Positions 34,613 through 43,740 of a stretch of 64,000 nt of DNA are shown here, in pieces. A program made the position numbers and the translations under genes. Positions within the stretch are counted from its first letter, which is position 1. Each line of letters opens with the position of its first letter. Under the pieces are notes generated by a model, which did not search any database, had not been told where the DNA came from, and saw only the letters and a list, made by a program, of their open reading frames with translations. The stretch is from JACCXM01 sp046328335 (GTDB lineage: Bacteria > Chloroflexota > Chloroflexia > Thermomicrobiales > UBA6265): contig JAXLWU010000023.1 of assembly GCA_046328335.1 (NCBI GenBank), positions 1 through 64,000 on the forward strand, in the 5' to 3' direction.

Positions 34613-35581
34613 TCAGGCGAGTCGCGAGAAGATCGCGATGAAGACGAGATAGAGCACCGCGATCACGGCGGCGCCGAGCAGGTCAATGCGGTTCGGATTT
34701 GACCCTGTCGGATTGAGCCACCAGTTGAATCGGGTGCTGACCCAGGGCACGAGTTTGCTGAGGACGAGCACGCCGACGGCATTGCCGATGAACAGGGCAA
34801 CGTAGAATGGCAACCCCATCTGCTTCATCAGGATAGGGTTCTGCACGAGCAACCCGAACAGAAAGACAACCGGGTAGAGCGCTAGCAGAACCAGCATGTT
34901 CTGTTTCCATGCTGCGGGCGGAACGGTGATGCCCTTGGTCGCGAACCAGGCATCGAAGCCGGTGCGTACCTTTCGCACCCGGACATCGTCGGTGAACGTC
35001 GCGGATTCATCGAGCAGTTGTTTGCGCTCGGGTGAGTCGAGCCAGTGGGTGAGATTGTTGTCGTTGTCGAATTCTACGATCGTCAGCCAGTCCTCCTGAA
35101 CTCCAGGAATGGGCGGAACCAGTTTTGTTCCCAGATAGCCAGGAAAACGCGCTTCGGCTATCGAGATTCGGCGTTGCCAGGCACGGAGCGTCTCTTCCTG
35201 ACCGGGTTTGACGCGGGTCGAAATGACCGCGGAAACCCGGTTCGGTGCGGCGCCGCGGTCGTCGCTGACCATGTGGATGTCGTCCGGGCCGACCAGCCAC
35301 GGCTGCACCTGAGTCAGCAACTTGGCTCGTTCGGGCGAACTGAGCCAAACCCGCGCCGAAGCGATGTCCTGGAAACGCTGGATAATGACCCAGTCGACCT
35401 GCGACGGCGGATTCGGCGGGATGACCTGGTGATCGAGGTAGCCGGGAAATGGCGCGATGGCGTCGTTGACCTGTTGCTGCCATTTGGCGAATTCGGCGTC
35501 GCGTTCTGGAATGACCCGTGTCTGGGTGACGAGATTGACCGGAGCGCTGGCCACAGCGGACCCGCTCAGAGGCGTCGACAC
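34613..35581 (-). CDS. Tandem ABM-domain protein with C-terminal membrane segments
   Basis: A 322-residue protein with two antibiotic-biosynthesis-monooxygenase-like (dimeric alpha/beta barrel) domains (about 12-105 and 115-205), seen as repeated TRVIPERDAEFAKWQQQVN and TRVKPGQEETLRAWQRRIS with matching PGYLxxxxxPP. It then has three hydrophobic segments (about 230-320), such as MLVLLALYPVVFLFGLLVQ. Two ABM domains in one chain mimic the usual dimer. The GTG start has AAGGGA before it. It diverges from the molybdenum-enzyme operon. No catalytic residue can be picked. Confidence 0.78.
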   Translation of the reverse strand: MSTPLSGSAVASAPVNLVTQTRVIPERDAEFAKWQQQVNDAIAPFPGYLDHQVIPPNPPSQVDWVIIQRFQDIASARVWLSSPERAKLLTQVQPWLVGPDDIHMVSDDRGAAPNRVSAVISTRVKPGQEETLRAWQRRISIAEARFPGYLGTKLVPPIPGVQEDWLTIVEFDNDNNLTHWLDSPERKQLLDESATFTDDVRVRKVRTGFDAWFATKGITVPPAAWKQNMLVLLALYPVVFLFGLLVQNPILMKQMGLPFYVALFIGNAVGVLVLSKLVPWVSTRFNWWLNPTGSNPNRIDLLGAAVIAVLYLVFIAIFSRLA

Positions 35582-35950
35582 CGTTGCATCCCTTCCCTAT
35601 GCGCGTTTGCCAGTCGACGGGATTCGTGAAGATCGCGGTAGAGAGAAGCGTACACTACACGGTAATCTTCTATTGTCAACTTCGTTCGGATGGTTCTGAC
35701 ATACGTGCAGACAGATGCAGATATTGCTCGAGTGGCGAGCGAACGCAACGTTATGTGACCAGTTGGGGAAGAAAGCGCTTGCGTTTCGATTCCTTGAGTT
35801 GTAGCGTACGCACCGTTCACTCGACGGAATGTAGTGCTGACCGGGGCTGTCCCGGTTGGTTTTCGGCTCCGGGGCGGCTGTTTCTGGTTCGGTTTGCGAG
35901 GCAGCGCGCCGGACTCTTTCTGCTGCCCTGGTCAAGGAAAGGCGCACGCG
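35582..35950. other. Divergent intergenic region between ABM gene and molybdenum enzyme genes
   Basis: A 369-base gap, lower in GC than its surroundings, where promoters for both directions must lie. AT-rich patches occur near 35640-35720. I could not name an operator with confidence. No repeat A or B copy is seen. Confidence 0.5.
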
Positions 35951-36796
35951 GTGAATCTCAATACCGTCGAAGAGATCCAGAGCGCCGCCGCCATCACCGG
36001 CGGCGGATCAGTCTGGCGCGAAGGCGACAGTTGGCTGGCGGGAGGCACCTGGCTCTACTCCGAACCCCAACCGGCCGTGCGCCGCTTGCTCGATCTGCGG
36101 CACCTGGACTGGCCGCCTTTGGAAGCCGGCGACAGCGGTCTGCGCATCGCCGCCACCTGCACCATCTCCGAGTTGTACGCTTTCTCGGCGCCAGACACCT
36201 GGCACGCGGCGCCGATGATCGGCGAATGCTGCCGAGCGTTTCTCGCTTCGTTCAAGATCTGGAACTTCGCGACCGTTGGCGGCAACATCTGCATGTCGCT
36301 CCCGGCTGGTCCGATGATCTCGCTTGCCGCCAGCCTCGAAGGCTCGTTGCACCTGATTGCCCTCGGTGGCTCCGAACGCCGGGTGCCGGTGGTCGAATTC
36401 GTCACTGGTCCGCACCAGAACCTGCTGCAACCGGGTGAACTGATCCGCGCGATCGAGATTCCCGCCTCGGCCCTGGTCAAGCGGGCCGCGTTCCGGCGCA
36501 TCGCGTTGACGCATATGGGGCGCTCGACCGGGCTCCTGATCGGGACGGCAGCCGATCCCGGTTCACCATTTACCCTGACCGTCACCGCGGCGACGCCGCG
36601 GCCGGTGCAACTGGTCTTTCCGCACGTGCCGGAGGCCGGCGCGCTGCGCGAGCGCCTGCTCGCGGAGATACCGGACGGGGCCTATTTCTCGGATGTTCAT
36701 GGTTCTCCGGAGTATCGCAAGCACATGACGCTTCATTTTGCGGAAGAGATTCGGTCCGAACTGGCCAGCGCGGCAGCCCAGGGGAGGGTGCAGTGA
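35951..36796 (+). CDS. FAD-binding subunit, xanthine dehydrogenase family
   Basis: A 281-residue flavoprotein of the FAD-binding molybdopterin-dehydrogenase type (XdhB/CoxM-like). The first FAD motif is GGTWLYSE near residue 30 (family GGTDL), the second is TVGGNICMSLPAGP, here with a shorter interval than many members. The GTG at 35951 follows AAGGAAAGG and gives the right N-terminus. It overlaps the next gene by 4 bases as GTGA. It passes electrons from the molybdenum centre via 2Fe-2S clusters to NAD or another acceptor. Confidence 0.87.
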   Translation: MNLNTVEEIQSAAAITGGGSVWREGDSWLAGGTWLYSEPQPAVRRLLDLRHLDWPPLEAGDSGLRIAATCTISELYAFSAPDTWHAAPMIGECCRAFLASFKIWNFATVGGNICMSLPAGPMISLAASLEGSLHLIALGGSERRVPVVEFVTGPHQNLLQPGELIRAIEIPASALVKRAAFRRIALTHMGRSTGLLIGTAADPGSPFTLTVTAATPRPVQLVFPHVPEAGALRERLLAEIPDGAYFSDVHGSPEYRKHMTLHFAEEIRSELASAAAQGRVQ

Positions 36797-39525
36797 GCTA
36801 TCACGTCAACGGCAAGACCTTCGCCGAGCAGCCGGCGCCCGGTCAGTGCCTGCGCACCTTTCTGCGCGATCTCGGTTGGTACGGGGTCAAGAAGGGCTGC
36901 GATGCGGGCGACTGCGGCGCCTGCACGGTGCTGATGGATGGTACGCCGGTTCATAGTTGCCTCGTTCCCGCGGTCAGGGCGGAAGGCGTGGAAGTCACCA
37001 CGGTGGAAGGCCTCGCCGCTCCGGACGGCGCGCTGCACCCGATGCAGCGACAGTTCCTGGAGGCACAGGGATTTCAATGCGGGTTTTGCACCGCCGGGAT
37101 GATCCTCACCGCATCGACCTTCAGCGCGGAGGAACTCGCCGATCTCCCCCGCCATCTCAAGGGCAATCTCTGCCGCTGCACCGGGTATCACGCCATCGAG
37201 GACGCCGTGCGCGGGGTGCGGACGGTGGAGACCGATCAACCCGGTTCTTCCGCCGGCACCGGCGTTGGCGCGCCGGCGGGGCCACTGGTGGTCACCGGCA
37301 AGGCCCGCTACACCCTCGACACCGTCATGGAGGGGATGCTCTATCTGAAGGTGGCGCGCTCACCGCATGCGCACGCGGAAATCGTCTCGATCGACACGAC
37401 CGAAGCGCTGAAGGTGCCGGGAGTGCACGCGGTCTACACCTGGCAGGACGTTCCGCGCAAACTCTACACAACCTCGATCCATGAGGATTTCCGCGTCGAC
37501 CCCAACGACACCTATATGCTCGACAACATCGTCCGCTTCGTCGGGCAGCGGGTGGCGGCGGTGGTCGCCGAGAGCGAAGCCGCCGCCGAAGAAGGGGTGC
37601 GCCACATCAAGGTCGAGTACAACATCCTGCCCGCCGTGTTCGACCCCGAAGAGGCGATGCGCGCCGGCGCGCCGCAGATTCACGAGCGGGGTGAGGACAC
37701 CTTCTTTCGGCGGCCCGAGCGCAACGTCCTGCTCGATGTGCATGGCGGCGTAGGTGATGTCGCGGTGGGCTTCGCCGCGGCGGACGTGGTCCACGAGGGC
37801 ACCTACACCACCCACCGGGGGCAACACGCCCACCTCGAGACGCATTGCTCGATTGCCTGGGTCGACGACCACGGCAAACTGAATGTGCGGACGACCTCGC
37901 AATCGCCATTCATTGCGCGTGACAAACTCGCCTATCTCTTCGGCATGAATCCGCCGGATGTCCGCGTCTTCTGCGAGCGGATGGGCGGCGGTTTCGGCGG
38001 CAAACAGGAAGTCCTGACCGAGGATCTCACCGCGCTCGCGGCGATGCGCACGGGCCGTCCGGTGCAGTGGGAGTTCACCCGGGAAGAACAGTTCGTCGCC
38101 AGCAGTTACCGTCACCCGATGAAGGTGACCGTCAAACTGGGCGCCCGGAAGGACGGCACCCTGACCGCGATGCAACTCCGCATCGTGTCGAATACCGGCG
38201 CCTACGGCAACCACGGCGGCGAGACGCTCTATCACGCTTGCAGCGAATCGGTGGCGCTCTACCGCTGTTCGAACAAGAAGATCGATGCCTTCACCGTCTA
38301 CACCAACACGGTACCTTCCGGTGCGATCCGCGGCTACGGACTGACACAGACGGTCTATGCCGTCGAATGCGCGATGGACGAACTGGCGCGGGCGCTCGAG
38401 ATGGACCCCTTCACGCTACGGGAGAAGAACGTCATCGTCCCCGGAGATGCGATGATCTCCCTGGGCGAGGAAGTGAGCGACGCTGAGATCGGGAGTTACG
38501 GCCTCGACCAGTGCGTGGCGCTGGTCAGGGACGCGCTGGCTCGCGGCAATGGCGAGCCAGCGCCCGCGGGCGGTGACTGGTTGACCGGCAAGGGCATCGC
38601 GTACGCGATGCATGACACCGCGCCACCGACCGAGCATCGCTCCGAAGCGCGGATTCACCTGCGTGAAGACGGAACCTACGAGTTGGCTATCGGCACGGCC
38701 GAGTTTGGCAACGGCACGACCACGCAGCACATCCAGATCGCGGCCACGCTCCTCGGCACCACCGCCTCACGCATCCACGTCATCCAGTCGGACACGGCGG
38801 GGACCGGCTACGACACCGGGGCGTTTGCCAGCACCGGCACCTCAGTCGCGGGCAGAGCGGTCGAATTGACGGCCGCCGCGCTGCGCGACCGCATCCTCGA
38901 GTTCGCGGCGGCGCACACCGGGGTCGATCTTGCCGTCTGCCGAATGGACAACGACGCGGTGATCGCCGGCGAGGTGCGGATACCACTCACCGATCTCTGG
39001 CAGGTTTCCCGCGATCAGGGGCACGTGCTCGGACTCTCCCGCAAGGCCTACGGGTCCCCACGCAGCGTCGCGTTCAACGTCCACGGCTTCCGCATCGCGG
39101 TCAATCGGGTGAGCGGAGAGATCCTGATCCTGCAAAGTGTCCACGCTGCCGACGCGGGCACGGTGATCAATCCCATGCAATTGCGCGGGCAGGTCGAGGG
39201 CGCGATTTCGCAGGGATTGGGATGGGCGCTGTACGAGCGGATCGTGCTGGACGAGACGGGCAAGGTCGTCAATCCGCAGTTCCGCAACTATCGCATCCCC
39301 GCGTTCGCCGACATCCCGCGCACCGAGATCCATTTCGCGGAAACGCGCGATGCCTTTGGACCGCTCGGCGCGAAGGGGATGGGCGAATGCCCGATCAATC
39401 CGGTCGCGCCGGCCCTGGCCAATGCGCTGGCGGACGCGACGGGGATCCGCTTCCCTGATTTGCCGTTCCGCCCGGACCTCATCTTCAAGCCGATCTACGA
39501 CAAGCACGTGATCCAGGCAGGGTAG
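36793..39525 (+). CDS. Fused 2Fe-2S and molybdopterin-binding dehydrogenase subunit
   Basis: A 910-residue protein uniting two subunits. Residues 1-140 form the iron-sulfur part: C36, C41, C44, C56 bind the first cluster; C96, C99, C127 and C129 (CGFCTAG, NLCRCTGYHAI) the second. After a short linker residues 165-905 are the molybdopterin large subunit: YTLDTVMEGMLYLKVARSPHAHAEI, MGGGFGGKQE, GAIRGYGLTQT, and AKGMGECPINP with the active-site Glu. In xanthine dehydrogenases the Glu activates the substrate. It follows the FAD subunit with a coupled start. The fusion order 2Fe-2S then Mo is seen in some aldehyde oxidases. Purine is a guess from context. Confidence 0.9.
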   Translation: MSYHVNGKTFAEQPAPGQCLRTFLRDLGWYGVKKGCDAGDCGACTVLMDGTPVHSCLVPAVRAEGVEVTTVEGLAAPDGALHPMQRQFLEAQGFQCGFCTAGMILTASTFSAEELADLPRHLKGNLCRCTGYHAIEDAVRGVRTVETDQPGSSAGTGVGAPAGPLVVTGKARYTLDTVMEGMLYLKVARSPHAHAEIVSIDTTEALKVPGVHAVYTWQDVPRKLYTTSIHEDFRVDPNDTYMLDNIVRFVGQRVAAVVAESEAAAEEGVRHIKVEYNILPAVFDPEEAMRAGAPQIHERGEDTFFRRPERNVLLDVHGGVGDVAVGFAAADVVHEGTYTTHRGQHAHLETHCSIAWVDDHGKLNVRTTSQSPFIARDKLAYLFGMNPPDVRVFCERMGGGFGGKQEVLTEDLTALAAMRTGRPVQWEFTREEQFVASSYRHPMKVTVKLGARKDGTLTAMQLRIVSNTGAYGNHGGETLYHACSESVALYRCSNKKIDAFTVYTNTVPSGAIRGYGLTQTVYAVECAMDELARALEMDPFTLREKNVIVPGDAMISLGEEVSDAEIGSYGLDQCVALVRDALARGNGEPAPAGGDWLTGKGIAYAMHDTAPPTEHRSEARIHLREDGTYELAIGTAEFGNGTTTQHIQIAATLLGTTASRIHVIQSDTAGTGYDTGAFASTGTSVAGRAVELTAAALRDRILEFAAAHTGVDLAVCRMDNDAVIAGEVRIPLTDLWQVSRDQGHVLGLSRKAYGSPRSVAFNVHGFRIAVNRVSGEILILQSVHAADAGTVINPMQLRGQVEGAISQGLGWALYERIVLDETGKVVNPQFRNYRIPAFADIPRTEIHFAETRDAFGPLGAKGMGECPINPVAPALANALADATGIRFPDLPFRPDLIFKPIYDKHVIQAG

Positions 39526-39582
39526 GAACGTTCAGGGTTCACAGCGACAGGCTGACGTTGTGTCGCTCTGACGAGCGTCACC

Positions 39583-39666
39583 GGTGTCGTCCCGACGAAG
39601 GAGGGACCTCGGCGGCGGCGGTGATGGGCACCGCCGCCGAGATTCCTCCTCCGTCGGAATGACACC
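39583..39666. repeat. Dispersed palindromic repeat family B, clearest copy
   Basis: An almost perfect long inverted repeat: the left arm 39583-39618 (GGTGTCGTCCCGACGAAGGA and on) and the right arm 39631-39666 match over 36 positions with about six differences, all transitions. The loop is about 12 bases. As RNA it would be a long hairpin just after the molybdenum enzyme gene and could end its transcript. Confidence 0.85.
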
Positions 39667-39838
39667 TTTTCCGCAACCCGCACGAGATCACTCAAGAGCG
39701 TCGCGTGTCCTCGTACTTGCCCGCGCCGCGAGGCTTGCCCGGGGCCTGCTGCCCGTGCTTCCTCCCCGCAAGGAATCCCGCATAGAAGGGCGAGGATGCC
39801 AATTCCGTCATGACGGCAACAGGAACAGCGGAACTTCG

Positions 39839-40873
39839 CTAACTCGCGAGCGCCGGGGTGGTGGCGCCGGCGAGATCGTAGACCCGGGCCAGTTCTTCCA
39901 GAGTGCGGCGGCGGTCGTGATGCTCGGGCAGAAACATCGTCACCATCAGTTCGTCCGCTCCGCCGCGATCGGCGAGATCGTCGATCTGGTGTCGCACCGA
40001 TTCGGCGGTGCCGGCGATAAAGCGCATACCCATCGAGGCGATTACCTCGCGCTCCATGGCGGAGAAGTGGTGCACCTTGGCGTCGGCCAGTGTCGGGTAC
40101 TGCCCGAATTGCCCGGAGCGAAGCCGGAGCAGAAGCAGATCGCCGACGAGCGAGAGTTCCCGCGCGTGCTCTTCGGATTCACCAATGGCCACGGAGACGG
40201 TGAGAATGGACTGCGGCTCCGGGTAGCGCGGCGAGGGAACGAACTGCGCCCGGTACGCGCGGAGTGCGCTGATCGCGCTGCGGGCATTGATGTGCGCGGC
40301 GAAGGCGAACCCGAGACCAGCCTGAGCCGCCAGTTGGGCGCTGAAGTCGCTGGAGCCGAGGAGCCAGATGGGGGGCAATCGCGATTCGACCGGAACTGCC
40401 TGGATCGACCGGAATGGGTGGTCCAGCGGAAAGGCGTTGTCGTCGAAGGCGAGGAGTTCGGCGAGCTGCTCGGGATAGTCATCCGCCGTCAGGGCTTCGC
40501 GGGAGCGGCGCATGGCGAAGGCGGTGAGCGTGTCCGTGCCGGGCGCGCGTCCGAGGCCGAGATCGATCCTCCCGGGATAGAGCGTTTCCAGCAAGCGAAA
40601 TGCCTCGGCGATGCGGAGCGGGGCGTGATTGGGAAGCATGACGCCACCCGCCCCCAACCGCAGATGGCGGGTGTGGGCGGCGGCGTAGGCGATCATGATT
40701 TCGGGTGAACCGCTGGCAAGTCCCGCCGTGTTGTGATGCTCGGCAAACCAGTAGCGGTGATAACCAAGCGAATCGGCGAGTTTGGCCAATGCGAGCGATT
40801 CGTCGATGGCGCGTCGCGCGTTCGAGCCGGTCGCGATGGGCGTGAGATCGAGAACCGATAAGGGTCGTATCAC
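39839..40873 (-). CDS. LLM-class flavin-dependent oxidoreductase
   Basis: A 344-residue TIM-barrel monooxygenase of the luciferase-like family, alkanal-monooxygenase subgroup. HRYWFAEHHNTAGLASGSPEI and LGAGGVMLPNHAPLRIAEAFRLLE, followed by RIDLGLGRAPGTD, are the classic signature. The C-terminus contains GTAESVRHQIDDLADRGGADELMV. It uses reduced FMN from another enzyme. The GTG at 40873 has AAGGAA before it. Alone, and convergent to the molybdenum operon across a repeat. Confidence 0.9.
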   Translation of the reverse strand: MIRPLSVLDLTPIATGSNARRAIDESLALAKLADSLGYHRYWFAEHHNTAGLASGSPEIMIAYAAAHTRHLRLGAGGVMLPNHAPLRIAEAFRLLETLYPGRIDLGLGRAPGTDTLTAFAMRRSREALTADDYPEQLAELLAFDDNAFPLDHPFRSIQAVPVESRLPPIWLLGSSDFSAQLAAQAGLGFAFAAHINARSAISALRAYRAQFVPSPRYPEPQSILTVSVAIGESEEHARELSLVGDLLLLRLRSGQFGQYPTLADAKVHHFSAMEREVIASMGMRFIAGTAESVRHQIDDLADRGGADELMVTMFLPEHHDRRRTLEELARVYDLAGATTPALAS

Positions 40874-40951
40874 GTTCGTTCCTTCTGGATTCGGATTGGA
40901 ATCGGGACCGGCGCCGCGAGCGGCAGCAATTGTCCCAAATCGAAACTTGTA

Positions 40952-42184
40952 TTACTTCGCCTGGGTGAGACTGCCGACGCCGCTGATCTGTTGCGTAATC
41001 TCCGGGTCGCCCCGGTAGACGACGCTGCCCGCTCCCGCGATCTGGACATCCAGCGTGTCGCTGACCTGGATGGTCGCCTGACCGGCGCCGGAAACATTCA
41101 CCGTCGCGTTTGCGCTCGCCAGGTCCCCGGCGAGATAGCGTCCCGATCCACTCAGCACCACGCTCTGAGCCGTGGTCGTCCCTACCAACGAGAGGGTGCT
41201 GTTGCCTGAGGCGTTGACGTCGAGCGACTCGACCTCGAGATTGTCGATGGTCGCCGTGCTCGATCCGCTCAGGGACAGCCGCAACGATGTGGTCTTCAGC
41301 GCGGCGATCTCTGCTTCGACGGCCCCCGAGAGATCGATTGCGCCGAGATCGATGATCTGCAACTCGTAAACGATCGGTTCGCGGGTGCGCAGCGAGCGGG
41401 CTGGCCGGATCGAGAGCACGCCGTCGCGGACGTCAGTCTCGATCTTTCGCAGCGCTTTCGGTTCGGCTTTGATCACCAGGGACTCGGTGTCGCCCTGCGT
41501 CACGCGAAGCGTGCCGATACCCTCCACCTGGACCGCGTTCACGTCGGCGATCTCGATCTGCTGCCCGCCTTCGGTAGCCACCGGTTGGTTTGCGGTGGTT
41601 TCGGCTGGCGCCGCGATGCCGAACTGCTCGGCGAAATCGTCATAGTCCCAACTCTCGGAGACCAGTCCGTCCTTGACATGCACGATCACGACGCCACTCG
41701 CGGTCACGGGATAGTCCGTTTGTTCCCCGGAATCGGCATTAGTCACTCCCGCGGTGCCACGAAAGGTGAGCCGCGCCGCGGCGCTGTCCCCATTGGCGAT
41801 GATCTCCTCGACGACCAGGACTGGCCCGCGCGTCGCGGAGCGGAGATCGGTCAGTGCCGACTTCAGCCCCGCCAGATCGGGGGAATAGGTTGTTCCGTCG
41901 GACGGCCGGCGATGCGGGGTGTGGTTGACGTAGGTGGTTGCGAGCAATGGGTCGAGCGCGGCGACATCGCCACCCGCGAGGATCGCGTTGATGGCTTCGA
42001 TCGTCTGACGGACCGTGGCCTCGGTCGCCCCGGTATCGTCCGTGGTCTGGGCGCGAGTCGCGCCAAGCCCGACTCCCACGACGGCGACACCGGCGATCCC
42101 ACCCCCAAGCCGTGGTAGCGCGGCGCGCCGCGACACCATGGCGTGGATGTGCTGCTTTAGATTTCGTTCAGCATTGGGGTTCAC
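40952..42184 (-). CDS. Exported SnoaL-GIN (DUF2807) fusion protein
   Basis: A 410-residue exported protein. A Tat-like leader (SRRAALPRLGGGIAG) ends near TRAQ. Residues 55-195 form a SnoaL-like ester-cyclase domain (AINAILAGGDVAALDPLLATTYVNHTPH). Residues 205-410 form a GIN/DUF2807 beta-solenoid with repeated strands (VQVEGIGTLRVTQGD, LSLSGSSTATIDN, VNASGNSTLSLVG, VNVSGAGQATIQV, IAGAGSVVYRG). GIN domains occur in surface or adhesin heads. The two are rarely joined. A GTG at 42184 with AGGGAG is the start. Function unknown. Confidence 0.85.
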   Translation of the reverse strand: MNPNAERNLKQHIHAMVSRRAALPRLGGGIAGVAVVGVGLGATRAQTTDDTGATEATVRQTIEAINAILAGGDVAALDPLLATTYVNHTPHRRPSDGTTYSPDLAGLKSALTDLRSATRGPVLVVEEIIANGDSAAARLTFRGTAGVTNADSGEQTDYPVTASGVVIVHVKDGLVSESWDYDDFAEQFGIAAPAETTANQPVATEGGQQIEIADVNAVQVEGIGTLRVTQGDTESLVIKAEPKALRKIETDVRDGVLSIRPARSLRTREPIVYELQIIDLGAIDLSGAVEAEIAALKTTSLRLSLSGSSTATIDNLEVESLDVNASGNSTLSLVGTTTAQSVVLSGSGRYLAGDLASANATVNVSGAGQATIQVSDTLDVQIAGAGSVVYRGDPEITQQISGVGSLTQAK

Positions 42185-42481
42185 GATTTGCTCCCTGGAA
42201 TGATTTGCGATTCAGTCGTGCCCGGTATGAAAGATGATCAGCAAGGCCGGCATCGCGACTCCGGGTCCACGTTCAGACCATAGCCTACCCGCAGCGCGCG
42301 CTTTCGCCACCCAAGCGCACCTGGTGTCATCCATGTTCACGGTTCAGTTGTGACGTCGGTTTCGCCGGGGACCGTGGTTCAGAGCGTCGCGCGCGCATTA
42401 CCAGGGCATTGCCCTTTGCCGCATGCTCGCAGCTTGCGGCGGTGCTTTCTCCCGAGGCTCCAAGTCTGCCTCTCCCTGCAT

Positions 42482-43735
42482 CTAGATCGAAGGCGGCTCC
42501 ACGGAAGAGGATCGCGGCAAATCATCGATAAAGGCGATCGCGATGTGCAATGCGTCGACGTCGCCGAAACTCCCGGCCTTGGTGACGATTGGCAACCCGG
42601 GAAGCGCGCCGCCCTCCAGGGTGCCCCACGGGATTCCGGGCAGCACATCGCCGCCGAGGCGGATCGCGGCCGATCCGAGCGCCGCGCAGACGGCAGCCGC
42701 GGTGTCGCCGCCGGTCATGACGAGGCCGCCGAACAGGCGCGCGAGGCGCGGATCCGTTGCGATCGCCGCGAGGATACCGGCGACCTCCCGTTGGGCGAGC
42801 GGCGAGAGGGCCTGTCCGGCGGTCGTCACCACGGCGGGTTGGCCTGAGGCGAGCGCGCGTTCCACCTCGGTGACGATGCATTCCAGCGAAACCGCGGAGT
42901 CATCGATCATCTCCTGGTGGAGCGCGATTACCGGCACGCCGGATGCGGTGACGGCCTGGACCTGGCGGAGCGTGGCGTCGTGCTGGCTGCCAGCAACGAC
43001 GAGGACCGGCTGGCGCGGATAGCGACAGGGACCGGGGTGCGAAACTTTGGCGGTGAGCGGCAAAGCGACGGCGAGGTGGCGAGCCAACCCCGCCGCGCCG
43101 CACAGGATCAACCTGTGCTGGGTTGCGGCGGCGCGTGCCAGGATCGCCAAGTCCTCGTCGGTCGCGGCATCGGCGACAACGATGCCGCGCTCGATCTTGT
43201 CGAGCGCATTGCCGACCCCGAATTCGCCAGCGCGAACCTGATCCAATGCGAGGTGATGAACAGGCAGATCACGGTCGTTGGCGAAAACGGCCCGCAGGTC
43301 GGAGGTGAGGCCGGGGCGGCCGAAGCGGCTGGTTTCCAGCGGCTCGTTCCCGAAATACTGGCGCCCGCCGAGCGTGGTGCGCCCTTCGCGGGGAAACGCG
43401 GGTGCGACGAGAGCCCGGTTGACGCCGACCGTCTCCATGACGGCCAGCAATTCATCTCGTGGCTGACCGCGCAGCACGGAGTCGATTTTCTTGTACCACC
43501 AGAGAACCGGTTCGTCATCGGCCCGCCGCATCACGGCCTGGACCGCTCCCGCGACCGCCTTGCTGGCGGCGTCGACCGTGAGATCGCGGCTCTCGGTGGA
43601 GAGCGCCAATACATCGGCCGCGGGGAGAGACGATGTGTGGAACGGGACCAGGGTCGCGAGTCCAGCCTGCGCGAAACAGGACGACGTGTCTGCCGCGCCG
43701 GTCAGATCGTCCGCGATAATCGCGAGTTGGACCAT
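42482..43735 (-). CDS. Four-carbon acid sugar kinase (DUF1537)
   Basis: A 417-residue kinase of the OtnK/DtnK family. The N-terminal domain begins VQLAIIADDLTGAADTSSCFAQAGL; this DDLTGAxD motif defines the family. The C-terminal ATP domain holds LVMTGGDTAAAVCAALGS. These enzymes phosphorylate C4 acids such as L- or D-threonate or erythronate at C4. It lies 5 bases downstream of a PdxA2-like gene and together they form a known catabolic pair. The stop follows at 42482 and a gap with a weak hairpin comes next. Confidence 0.9.
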   Translation of the reverse strand: MVQLAIIADDLTGAADTSSCFAQAGLATLVPFHTSSLPAADVLALSTESRDLTVDAASKAVAGAVQAVMRRADDEPVLWWYKKIDSVLRGQPRDELLAVMETVGVNRALVAPAFPREGRTTLGGRQYFGNEPLETSRFGRPGLTSDLRAVFANDRDLPVHHLALDQVRAGEFGVGNALDKIERGIVVADAATDEDLAILARAAATQHRLILCGAAGLARHLAVALPLTAKVSHPGPCRYPRQPVLVVAGSQHDATLRQVQAVTASGVPVIALHQEMIDDSAVSLECIVTEVERALASGQPAVVTTAGQALSPLAQREVAGILAAIATDPRLARLFGGLVMTGGDTAAAVCAALGSAAIRLGGDVLPGIPWGTLEGGALPGLPIVTKAGSFGDVDALHIAIAFIDDLPRSSSVEPPSI

Positions 43736-43740
43736 GGCGG

